Shown: piece after piece, positions 1-5,188 of the stretch
Position numbering within the stretch: position 1 is the stretch's first letter
Layout: each line of letters starts with the position of its first letter
DNA from: Yimella sp.
GTDB lineage: Bacteria; Actinomycetota; Actinomycetes; Actinomycetales; Dermatophilaceae
Direction: 5' to 3'
Length of the DNA: 5,188 nt
Assembly: GCA_030150425.1 (NCBI GenBank)
Contig: JASLFY010000038.1
Span: 1-5,188, forward strand
Made by a program: the position numbers and the translations under genes
Notes under the pieces: model-generated
What the model was told of the DNA's origin: nothing
The model's database searches: none
Seen by the model: the letters and a program-made list of their open reading frames with translations, nothing else

Positions 1-188
1 CCCCGGCGGACGTCGAGTTCGCCAAAGCGCTCTGCGCCACCTGCCCGCTGCAGCAGCACTGCCTCGACGGTGCTCTCGAGCGGGAGGAGCCGTGGGGTGT
101 CTGGGGTGGCCAGCTCTTCGACCAGGGCGTCGTGATCGCCCGCAAGCGGCCCCGCGGCCGACCGCGGAAGAACCCGGTCGCGGCGTGA
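1..188 (+). CDS. whiB7: WhiB-family iron-sulfur transcriptional regulator, WhiB7-like (C-terminal part, 5' end cut by window)
   Basis: The last 61 codons of a WhiB regulator are visible, in the frame starting at base 3 and ending with TGA at 186-188. WhiB proteins hold a [4Fe-4S] cluster on four cysteines and act with the housekeeping sigma factor at promoters. Three of the four cysteines are visible as C-x2-C-x5-C (codons at 33, 42 and 60); the first must lie upstream of the window. The WhiB signature G-V-W-G-G follows (96-110, preceded by E-P-W). A basic tail with the AT-hook core RGRPR (about 153-167, flanked by K and R) is the feature that separates WhiB7 from most other WhiB paralogues. 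WhiB7 is known to activate intrinsic antibiotic-resistance genes and itself by binding AT-rich DNA next to the -35 region. The promoter and the attenuating leader usual for whiB7 are outside the window, so regulation cannot be read here. The family call is very secure; the WhiB7 subtype rests on the AT-hook and on the neighbouring ABC1 kinase gene. Confidence 0.93.
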   Translation, partial: PADVEFAKALCATCPLQQHCLDGALEREEPWGVWGGQLFDQGVVIARKRPRGRPRKNPVAA

Positions 189-238
189 CCGGGTCGATCG
201 CCGGTCCCGTGTGGACGACCGACCGGCGCCTTCGATAC

Positions 239-306
239 GTGGCTCCCTGCCCCTGGAAGACCGCCTCGCTGCACAGCGGGTCGGTGCTCCCGGGGCAGGG
301 GGCCAC
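239..306 (+). terminator. Probable rho-independent terminator of whiB7 in the convergent gap
   Basis: Bases 239-253 (GTGGCTCCCTGCCCC) pair with 292-306 (GGGGCAGGGGGCCAC). This gives a 15-bp stem with one G-U wobble (244 with 301), closing a 38-nt loop. The loop holds a smaller possible hairpin around 264-279. A T-rich stretch (TGTTCTTTCC, then TTCTTCTT) follows the stem on the + strand. The wobble is G-U only in the + strand transcript; in the opposite transcript it would be an A-C mismatch, and the left flank is not T-rich. The element therefore fits best as the end of the whiB7 transcript, though it could also slow the convergent kinase transcript. The T tract is broken and the loop is long, so efficiency is uncertain. 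Confidence 0.6.
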
Positions 307-336
307 TGTTCTTTCCGTACGTTCTTCTTGCTCTGC

Positions 337-1647
337 TCAGTCGCTGAACCCGGGCACGCACTCGGCGAAGATGTCGCGCGCCGGAACGGTCCCGTCGATC
401 TGACACAGGACCGCGATCCCGCCCAACCAGGTGCGGTGGATCAACACGAACTCCGGCGGCAGGTTCAGCTGCAGCCCGACGGTGAAGCGCGAGCTGCGCG
501 GATCGTTCAGGTGGTTGAAGACCCGGCGCAGCCAGCTGCGACTGAACCGGAACTCGTTGTGCTGCAACGGTTCCACAAAGATTCCGAGGTAGTCCAGCAG
601 GCGGTCCGGATCGACCTGGATGCTGGAGCGGATGAAGCCGTGGTCGCGCAGCACGTCCACCAGCGCTTCGCCGTCGCCGAGCAACGCCTGGGTGGCGATC
701 TCGCCGAGTGCGGAGGGAAGCCCGTCGGGCAGCCGGTTCACCGCGCCGAAGTCGAGGACCCCGAGTCGGCCGTCGTCCATCAGCCGGAAGTTCCCCGGGT
801 GGGGGTCGGCGTGCAGCAGGCCGGCTTGTTCGGGGCCGCCGAGCAGGAACTCCAGGTAGCGCCGGGCGACCAGGTCGCGTTCCTCGGGAGACCCCTCGGC
901 GATGATGCGGGACAGCGGACGCCCGCTCATCCACTCGCTGACGATGACCTGGTCGGTCGCGTGGACCAGCGCCGGCACGTGGACGTGGTCGCTGCCCGCG
1001 TACGCCTCCGCGAACTGCTCCTGCATCTGCGCCTCGAGGAGGTAGTTGGTCTCCTCGCTCATCCGCGCCTTCAGCTCGTCGAGGATCGGTCCGACGTCGA
1101 GGCCGGGCACCCAGAGGGTGCTGATCCGAGCCACCCGGCTGAGCTGGTTCAGGTCGGACATCAGCGCGCCGGCGGCGCCGGGGTACTGGATCTTGACCGC
1201 CACCTCGCGACCATCGCGCCAGACCGCGCGGTGGACCTGCCCGATCGACGCACTGGCGACGGGCGACATCTCGAACTCGGTGAATCGGCTGCGCCAGCGG
1301 GTGCCGAGCTGCTCGCGCAGGACCTTGACGACCGTCTGCTCCGGCATCGACGGAGCGGAGTCCTGCAGCTTGGTGAGCGTGGCGCGGTACGGAGCCGCCA
1401 TCTCCTCGGGCAGCGCGGCCTCGAACATCGACAGGCCCTGCCCGAACTTCATCGCCCCGCCCTTGAGGCCGCCGAGCACCTTGAACAGTTGGGCCGCGGT
1501 CTGCTCCTGCATCGCCGCGGCGACCTGCTCGGCGGGCTGTCCACCGATCCGCTTGCCGACCCCCAGCGCGGCCCGGGCGCCGATGCCCAGGGGCAGGCTC
1601 GCCAGCCGCGCGGTCCGTACGACTGCCTTGCGGGGGATATCGCTCAT
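337..1647 (-). CDS. ABC1/UbiB family atypical protein kinase-like protein
   Basis: A 436-residue member of the ABC1/ADCK/UbiB family (COG0661), atypical kinases linked in other organisms to quinone or lipid metabolism; the actinobacterial members have no firm substrate that I know of. The hallmarks are in order: the family-specific K-x-G-Q motif as MKFGQG (residues 66-71), an Ala-rich nucleotide loop ASASIGQVHRA (131-141) replacing the usual Gly-rich loop, the ATP-anchoring lysine in VAVKIQYPG (K152), a conserved acidic segment SEETNYLLEA (197-206), the catalytic loop HADPHPGN (279-286) and the metal-binding DFG (299-301). All key residues are intact, so the fold should bind nucleotide. No clear C-terminal membrane segment is seen. 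The ATG at 1647 lies 10 nt after the stop of the Ocin-ThiF-like gene, so both probably form one transcript. The Shine-Dalgarno sequence is weak (GGGG about 13-16 nt upstream), which fits translational coupling. The gene converges on whiB7, the same pairing recalled for mycobacterial Rv3197/whiB7. Confidence 0.95.
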   Translation of the reverse strand: MSDIPRKAVVRTARLASLPLGIGARAALGVGKRIGGQPAEQVAAAMQEQTAAQLFKVLGGLKGGAMKFGQGLSMFEAALPEEMAAPYRATLTKLQDSAPSMPEQTVVKVLREQLGTRWRSRFTEFEMSPVASASIGQVHRAVWRDGREVAVKIQYPGAAGALMSDLNQLSRVARISTLWVPGLDVGPILDELKARMSEETNYLLEAQMQEQFAEAYAGSDHVHVPALVHATDQVIVSEWMSGRPLSRIIAEGSPEERDLVARRYLEFLLGGPEQAGLLHADPHPGNFRLMDDGRLGVLDFGAVNRLPDGLPSALGEIATQALLGDGEALVDVLRDHGFIRSSIQVDPDRLLDYLGIFVEPLQHNEFRFSRSWLRRVFNHLNDPRSSRFTVGLQLNLPPEFVLIHRTWLGGIAVLCQIDGTVPARDIFAECVPGFSD

Positions 1648-1657
1648 GCAGCCATTG

Positions 1658-2437
1658 TCACCCCGCCGCCTCCCAGGTCCGGACCGGCAACGCCGCCGAA
1701 CAGCGACAGCGCGGGTGCACGGGCCAGAAGCGGTGCTCGATGCTCGGGTCCGGTGTCGTGACCGCCAGGGCGAGTCCAGGCGCGAGCGGGCGCCCGGCCG
1801 CGATGCCGCGCAGCACCAGCCCGACCAGGGCCGCGGCCATCTGGTTCAGTTCCGGGGCGGTGACCGGTGCTGGCTCGGCGATCGCGACGTCGTGCAGCTG
1901 CGCGAGCACCAGCGGCCATGGCGTGAACTGGTCGGCCCGGCGCAGTTGCAGGCAGCGCGGACACGGCCCCTCGGCGGGGCGCAGCAGCGGACCGACGACG
2001 ACCCGGTCGCTGCCGACCTCGACCGGCAGGGTGAACCGGGCGGCCCCGGAGCGGTGCGGGTCGACGTCGACCGGGCCACCGACGACCACGCGTACGTCGA
2101 CCGCGGCGGGGTGGTCGACCGGCGCCGTCTCGAGCGCAGCCAACAACGCGCGTACGGCGTCGGCCACGGGACCCTTGCCGTCCACCCGCGCGGTGCTCCC
2201 GCGCAGATCGGCCGGTGTGAGCCGGGCGACCGCGGTGCGCAGCAGCGCGGCGAGGTGCTGGTCGCCGGCGCGGTGGAAGATCTGCGGCCAGTGCGTCGCG
2301 GTGAGCGGTGGGAGCTGCAGCAGATGGTCGACCACCTGCGGCGGCAACCCGGTCAGCAGCTGTGGCTGGTCGCTGGACACCCCGAGCAGCACCTGGTCGG
2401 GGCCGCAGCGCAGGGCTCTGAAGTGCGGTTGGTTCAT
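1658..2437 (-). CDS. Ocin-ThiF-like / TOMM cyclodehydratase-related protein with four-Cys zinc motif
   Basis: A 259-residue protein resembling the actinobacterial family often named 'cyclodehydratase' or 'TOMM precursor leader peptide-binding protein' (TIGR03882-like), E1/ThiF-related partners of YcaO enzymes in azole/azoline RiPP pathways. The N-terminal segment Q-V-L-L-G-V followed by L-L-T-G-L-P-P (residues 15-33) matches that family's opening pattern as I recall it. Two cysteine pairs, CPRC (159-162) and HPRCRC (C244, C246), form a likely structural zinc tetrad. The middle is Ala/Val/Leu-rich with no adenylation motif that I can identify, so it is probably a scaffold or recognition protein rather than an enzyme. 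I prefer the ATG at 2437 because GGGAG lies 5 nt before it; the ATG at 2449 would add four residues and has a poorer ribosome site. It sits where mycobacteria have Rv3196, directly before the ABC1 kinase. No YcaO or precursor gene is visible, so its substrate is unknown. The gene is clear; the family name is moderately secure. Confidence 0.8.
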   Translation of the reverse strand: MNQPHFRALRCGPDQVLLGVSSDQPQLLTGLPPQVVDHLLQLPPLTATHWPQIFHRAGDQHLAALLRTAVARLTPADLRGSTARVDGKGPVADAVRALLAALETAPVDHPAAVDVRVVVGGPVDVDPHRSGAARFTLPVEVGSDRVVVGPLLRPAEGPCPRCLQLRRADQFTPWPLVLAQLHDVAIAEPAPVTAPELNQMAAALVGLVLRGIAAGRPLAPGLALAVTTPDPSIEHRFWPVHPRCRCSAALPVRTWEAAG

Positions 2438-2460
2438 GTCGTCTCCCATCGGTGGCCGCT

Positions 2461-2488
2461 CAGTGTGGCCCGCTCGGTGTGGCCCGCG
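2461..2488. repeat. 14-bp imperfect tandem repeat in the divergent intergenic region
   Basis: Two adjacent 14-bp units, CAGTGTGGCCCGCT and CGGTGTGGCCCGCG, match at 12 of 14 positions and share the 11-bp core GTGTGGCCCGC (2463-2473 and 2477-2487). A shorter related block, CGGTGGCCGCT, precedes them at 2450-2460. The repeat ends 24 nt upstream of the start codon chosen for the Ocin-ThiF-like gene. It could be a regulator binding site or part of that gene's leader, or it may have no function; the sequence shows only the repetition. Confidence 0.55.
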
Positions 2489-2573
2489 CCGGGGGCCCGG
2501 ATCCGGCTGTGCACAGAGCCGTCGAGTTTCCACAACCGCGGCGTGCGCTCCCGTCCGCCCGGCGTGGACGACG

Positions 2574-2579
2574 TATGTT
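2574..2579 (+). promoter_or_regulatory. Possible -10 element for a leaderless transcript of the DUF45 metallopeptidase gene
   Basis: TATGTT fits the actinobacterial -10 pattern TANNNT and ends 6 nt before the ATG at 2586. That spacing is usual when transcription starts at the A of the start codon, giving a leaderless mRNA. No convincing -35 hexamer lies 16-18 nt upstream. The alternative is a leadered mRNA using the short GCAGGG directly before the ATG, which is too close for a good Shine-Dalgarno site. Confidence 0.35.
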
Positions 2580-2585
2580 GCAGGG

Positions 2586-3158
2586 ATGGAACCGGTGCCC
2601 GAGGTCGAGATCGTACGATCGGCGCGTCGCCGGCGATCGGCCTCCGCGGCCCTGGTCGACGGTCGGATCGTGGTGCGCGTCCCGGCCCACCTGAGTCGCG
2701 CCGAGGTCGACCGGATCGTGCCGGGGCTGGTCAGCAGGGTGGTCGCGAAGCAGCGCGGTGGCCGACCGACCGACTCGGACCTGGCGGCCCGCGCCGCGCG
2801 GCTGTCTCGCGCCCACCTGGGTGGCCTGGCGGTGCCGGCGTCGGTGCGCTGGGTGACCAACCAGCGCTCGCGCTGGGGATCGTGCACCCCGCACACCCGG
2901 GAGATCCGGCTCTCGTCGCGGCTGCAGGGCATGCCCGACTACGTCGTCGACTTCGTGCTGCTGCACGAACTGGCCCACCTGCTGCAGCCCAACCACAGCC
3001 GCTCGTTCCACGCCCTGTTGGCCGGTTACGACCAGCGGGAACGCGCGGAGGCCTATCTCGCCGGGGCGAGCTTCGGCGCCGGCCTACCGCCGATCGACGA
3101 ACTCGACGAACTCGACGACGTCACCGATGCTGCAGGAGAAGGCGGCGCACTCGCCTGA
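2586..3158 (+). CDS. YgjP-like (DUF45) zinc metallopeptidase
   Basis: A 190-residue protein of the YgjP/DUF45 group (PF01863), zincin-fold putative metallopeptidases related to the SprT/WSS1 type. The N-terminal part shows S-A-R-R-R-R (12-17) followed by a strand pattern ending in the family's V-x-V-P-A (residues 30-34). The signature RWGSC (96-100) and the following I-R-L-S-S-R-L strand (107-113) are typical. The zinc-binding site is HELAH (127-131) with downstream N136-H137, where H137 is the likely third ligand, and F141-H142. No signal peptide or membrane segment is present, so it should be cytoplasmic. Its substrate is unknown. The last 20 residues are acidic, with a D-E-L-D-E-L repeat and a Gly/Ala tail, and the final 38 bp overlap the end of the convergent NUDIX gene. 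The ATG at 2586 was chosen because the conserved domain begins immediately after it; the open frame upstream lies antisense to the Ocin-ThiF-like gene. It is the only complete + strand gene in the window. Confidence 0.92.
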   Translation: MEPVPEVEIVRSARRRRSASAALVDGRIVVRVPAHLSRAEVDRIVPGLVSRVVAKQRGGRPTDSDLAARAARLSRAHLGGLAVPASVRWVTNQRSRWGSCTPHTREIRLSSRLQGMPDYVVDFVLLHELAHLLQPNHSRSFHALLAGYDQRERAEAYLAGASFGAGLPPIDELDELDDVTDAAGEGGALA

Positions 3159-3684
3159 TCGTGGCCGGCAGGTCAGGGTCCGTCGGCTCGGGGAGGTCGT
3201 CGACCGCGCACCACTGCACCGCCTCCGACTCCTCGGACACGACGACCGGCTGCGGCTCGTCGAGCACGGCCGCCACCCGTACGTCCAGGTGGGAGGTGCA
3301 TCGGCCGAAGGCGGCCGGCAGCTGGTGGTGGTCCAGGTCGACGATGCGGATCGCCTCGGGCGAGACGTCCAGCCCGGTTTCCTCGCGGATCTCCCGCAGC
3401 GCGGCATCGACGACGCCGCCGTCACCGCTCTCGAAGTGGCCGCCGGGCTGCAGCCACAGGCGGGCCTTGCCGTGGAACACCATCGCGACGTGGTCGAGCG
3501 TCGGGTCGAAGACGAACCCGCTGCCGGTCAGGTGATCGGGGCACCCGTCACGGCTGACGGCGTCGGCGCCATGGGTCTCGAGGTGGGCCAGGTAGTTCAG
3601 CCGTCGCTGCTCGGCGTCGTCGTCGGGCGCGGTCCACTGCGACAGGAGACGGTGGGCGTCTGCCTGCAGAACGGTGAAGCTCAC
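3121..3684 (-). CDS. NUDIX hydrolase
   Basis: A 187-residue NUDIX protein, a family that hydrolyses nucleoside diphosphates linked to another moiety; the substrate cannot be read from the sequence. About 50 residues precede the core, followed by HLTGSGFVFDP (51-61) and LWLQPGGHFE (76-85), which are typical of a common actinobacterial subgroup. The Nudix box runs from G82 to L105 and ends REIREETGL (97-105) with the metal-binding glutamates intact. Compared with the textbook GX5E-X7-RE pattern, the first Glu is Asp (D88) and one extra residue precedes the Arg. I recall this GGHxExGD form from many close relatives, so it does not imply inactivity. The GTG start overlaps the TGA of the DUF2342 gene in the 4-nt GTGA (3681-3684), and no good Shine-Dalgarno site is seen, so translation is probably coupled. 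The 3' end overlaps the convergent metallopeptidase gene by 38 bp. Confidence 0.93.
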   Translation of the reverse strand: MSFTVLQADAHRLLSQWTAPDDDAEQRRLNYLAHLETHGADAVSRDGCPDHLTGSGFVFDPTLDHVAMVFHGKARLWLQPGGHFESGDGGVVDAALREIREETGLDVSPEAIRIVDLDHHQLPAAFGRCTSHLDVRVAAVLDEPQPVVVSEESEAVQWCAVDDLPEPTDPDLPATIRRVRRLLLQHR

Positions 3685-5132
3685 TGCTTGTTGTGGTTGT
3701 CGTTGTCGGTGCTGTTGTCGTCGCCGTCAGCGTCCTCCGCGTCGGAGTCCGAGGCCGAGTCGGCGTCGAGCTCGGCCCGACCCTGCGCGAGCAGGGCAGC
3801 CAGAGCGTCGTCCATCGCGTCGGACTCGGCCGCCGCGGCATCGACCCTCGGCTCACCGGACACGTAGCCGGCCGGGTCGTCCAGGTCGGCGGCGGTCGGC
3901 GCGAAGTCGGGGTGCTTCCAGGCCGCGTCGCGGCCCTCGGCGCCCTTGTTCTCCTCCAACGCGGTGAACAGGGCGGCGGCGTCACGCAACCGGCGCGGCC
4001 GCAACTCCAAGCCGACCAGGCTGGCGAAGACCTTCTCCGCCGGGCCGCCGGTGGCGCGCCGACGGCGTACGGCCTCGGACAGCGCCGCGGCGTGGGGGAG
4101 GTGCGGGCGTACCGCGTTGTCGGAGACGACGTCGACCCACCCCTCGACCAGCGCCAGTAGGGTCTCGAGGTGGTTCAGCGCACGCTGCTGGTTCTCACTC
4201 GGCTCCGGCCGGAACATCGACCCGGACAGGGCCTCCTGCATCGCCTCCGGGTCCTGCATGTCGGCCTGGGAGAGCGCGCGCTCGATGCCGTCGGTGTCGA
4301 CCGTGATGTCGGCGGCGTACGACTGCACAGCCGCGATCAGCGCTGGGCCGAGCCACGGGACGCTGTCGAACAGGCGGGTGCGGGCCGCTTCGCGGACCGC
4401 GAGGTAGAGGTGGACCTCGCCGGCGTCGAGGCCGAGGCCCTCGGCGAAGCTGCCGATGTTGCCCGGCAGCACCACGACCGGGTGGCCCTCCATCAGCGGC
4501 AGGCCGACCTCGGTGCCGGTGACCAGTTCGGTGGCGAGGGTGCCGACCGCCTGGCCGAGTTGCATCGAGAAGACCGCGGCGCTCATCTTCGCCAGCATCG
4601 GCTCGATCTGCGGCATCATCTGCGCCTGCATGCCGAACTGCTCGGCGCCCATCCGGCCGATCTGTTCGTGCATCGCGGCGCCGATGGCGTCGTTGACGGC
4701 GGTCGCCAGCGGTTCGACCAGGCGGCGCCACATCGGCATCGTGGCCTCGACCCACTCCGAGCGGCTCCACGCCTTGCCCGGGCCGGTCGACGGGAAGTCG
4801 GTGATCTGGTCGAGCCAGAGGTCGGCGACCGAGACGACCTGGTCGACGTCGCGGGAGGTGGCGGCGCCGATGCTCGGGTCACCGCCGGCCGCGATCGTGC
4901 GACGAGCGACGTCGCGCGCGGCGTCCATGTTGAAGCCGCCCTCGTCGGTGCCGGACATCATCGCTGCCATCTGCTGCTGCATCAGCTGGAACTGGGCCGG
5001 GTCGATGTTGCCCAGGCCGAGCTGGGAGAGCGTCTCGCGCATCTCGTCGGAGTCGCCGCTCATCAGGTTGCGCAGCAGCTCGTTGAAGTCGGGTTCGCCG
5101 CCCTCGTCGGGACGGGGCTGGTCGTCGGTCAT
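3681..5132 (-). CDS. DUF2342 / Zincin_2 family protein ('zinc-dependent metalloprotease', TIGR03624-like)
   Basis: A 483-residue protein of the actinobacterial DUF2342 family (PF10103, Zincin_2), corresponding by recalled context to mycobacterial Rv3195. Residues 1-60 form an acidic start, then a Gln/Met-rich segment (FQLMQQQMAAMM, 48-59). The core contains D-L-W-L-D-Q-I (104-110), W-S-R-S-E-W-V-E-A (122-130), a Met/Gln-rich helix (157-193) and P-G-N-I-G-S-F (223-229). Where F420-associated relatives carry HEXXH before a V-P-W-L stretch, this protein reads REAAR (247-251) followed by V258-P-W-L; E330 in LVEGW could be the third zincin ligand. Peptidase activity is therefore doubtful. The tail (455-483) is an Asp/Ser/Asn-rich acidic, probably disordered segment. 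I chose the ATG at 5132 because AAGGAG lies 4 nt upstream; an in-frame ATG at 5168 would add 12 residues but lacks such a site. There is no signal peptide. It is co-transcribed with the NUDIX gene by 4-nt overlap. The family is secure; the activity is not. Confidence 0.9.
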   Translation of the reverse strand: MTDDQPRPDEGGEPDFNELLRNLMSGDSDEMRETLSQLGLGNIDPAQFQLMQQQMAAMMSGTDEGGFNMDAARDVARRTIAAGGDPSIGAATSRDVDQVVSVADLWLDQITDFPSTGPGKAWSRSEWVEATMPMWRRLVEPLATAVNDAIGAAMHEQIGRMGAEQFGMQAQMMPQIEPMLAKMSAAVFSMQLGQAVGTLATELVTGTEVGLPLMEGHPVVVLPGNIGSFAEGLGLDAGEVHLYLAVREAARTRLFDSVPWLGPALIAAVQSYAADITVDTDGIERALSQADMQDPEAMQEALSGSMFRPEPSENQQRALNHLETLLALVEGWVDVVSDNAVRPHLPHAAALSEAVRRRRATGGPAEKVFASLVGLELRPRRLRDAAALFTALEENKGAEGRDAAWKHPDFAPTAADLDDPAGYVSGEPRVDAAAAESDAMDDALAALLAQGRAELDADSASDSDAEDADGDDNSTDNDNHNKQ

Positions 5133-5141
5133 GACGCTCCT
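5133..5141 (-). promoter_or_regulatory. Ribosome binding site of the DUF2342 gene
   Basis: On the - strand AAGGAG is followed by CGTC and then the ATG at 5132. This strong Shine-Dalgarno match at short spacing decides the start over the in-frame ATG 36 nt upstream. Bases 5142-5188 hold no promoter I can support; the real promoter may lie beyond the window edge. Confidence 0.65.
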
Positions 5142-5188
5142 TCGCAGGTTGCGGTCGGCAGTTCCCAAGGTCTGTGTGCGACAACCGA

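Noticed and set aside
211..1761. Long + strand open frame opposite the ABC1 kinase gene
   Set aside because: The opposite strand carries a complete kinase with all family motifs. The + frame has no recognisable domain and is Arg/Gln/Asp/Val-rich in the way antisense frames of high-GC genes are.
2438..2449. Alternative ATG at 2449 for the Ocin-ThiF-like gene
   Set aside because: It is only four codons longer, and its upstream sequence (GAGCGGCCACCG) is a weaker ribosome site than GGGAG before 2437. It cannot be fully excluded.
2438..2932. N-terminal extension of the Ocin-ThiF-like frame up to 2932
   Set aside because: The added part lies antisense to the conserved metallopeptidase domain and crosses the repeat-bearing intergenic region. 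The GGGAG-preceded ATG at 2437 begins exactly where family-like sequence starts.
1046..3535. 829-codon + strand open frame
   Set aside because: It runs antisense to the kinase, Ocin-ThiF-like and NUDIX genes and out of frame through the metallopeptidase gene. Its translation is low-complexity Arg/Ala/Pro/Ser without motifs.
3127..3867. + strand open frame opposite the NUDIX and DUF2342 genes
   Set aside because: It is antisense to two well-supported genes, with no motif and no ribosome site.
4195..4770. - strand frame within the DUF2342 gene, rich in Arg, Gly, Asp and His
   Set aside because: It is an out-of-frame shadow of the DUF2342 gene with the biased composition expected of that reading frame.
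5133..5168. Upstream ATG at 5168 for the DUF2342 gene
   Set aside because: It would place the strong AAGGAG site inside the coding region and adds residues without family resemblance.
1..5188. tRNA, rRNA, CRISPR array, insertion sequence or attachment site
   Set aside because: I saw no repeat-spacer pattern, transposase motif, terminal inverted repeats or tRNA-like cloverleaf; genes fill nearly all the window and both gaps are only 148 nt.

Overview
The window looks like a chromosomal piece of a high-GC actinobacterium. GC content is visibly very high, and the left edge encodes the C-terminal part of a WhiB-family protein, a family essentially confined to Actinobacteria. Its C-terminal AT-hook points to WhiB7. 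The other gene families (a DUF2342/Zincin_2 protein, an Ocin-ThiF-like protein and an ABC1/UbiB kinase) also fit. From memory, the layout resembles the mycobacterial Rv3195-Rv3196-Rv3197-whiB7 neighbourhood; no search was run. Nothing indicates a plasmid, phage or transposon.

Layout, left to right: (1) 1-188, + strand, 3' part of a whiB7-like regulator gene. (2) 189-336, a convergent intergenic region with a 15-bp-stem hairpin and a T-rich flank, a probable terminator. (3) 337-1647, - strand, ABC1/UbiB atypical kinase. (4) 1658-2437, - strand, Ocin-ThiF-like protein with a putative four-cysteine zinc site, 10 nt ahead of the kinase gene and probably in one operon with it. (5) 2438-2585, a divergent intergenic region with a 14-bp tandem repeat and a possible leaderless promoter for the next gene. 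(6) 2586-3158, + strand, YgjP-like (DUF45) zinc metallopeptidase. (7) 3121-3684, - strand, NUDIX hydrolase, overlapping gene 6 tail to tail by 38 bp. (8) 3681-5132, - strand, DUF2342/Zincin_2 family protein, whose stop overlaps the NUDIX start by 4 nt. (9) 5133-5188, upstream region of gene 8, cut by the window edge.

There are probably two - strand transcription units (DUF2342-NUDIX, and Ocin-ThiF-like-ABC1 kinase), with the single metallopeptidase gene on the + strand between them. WhiB7 is the known master regulator of intrinsic antibiotic resistance in mycobacteria and Streptomyces, but it is transcribed towards the kinase operon here, so its position alone does not imply shared control. 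The least ordinary parts are the Ocin-ThiF-like gene, which resembles a partner of RiPP azoline cyclodehydratases but has no YcaO or precursor peptide in view, and the DUF2342 protein, whose expected HEXXH site reads REAAR. No clearly new multi-gene system is visible; this is mostly conserved actinobacterial core sequence with poorly understood members.
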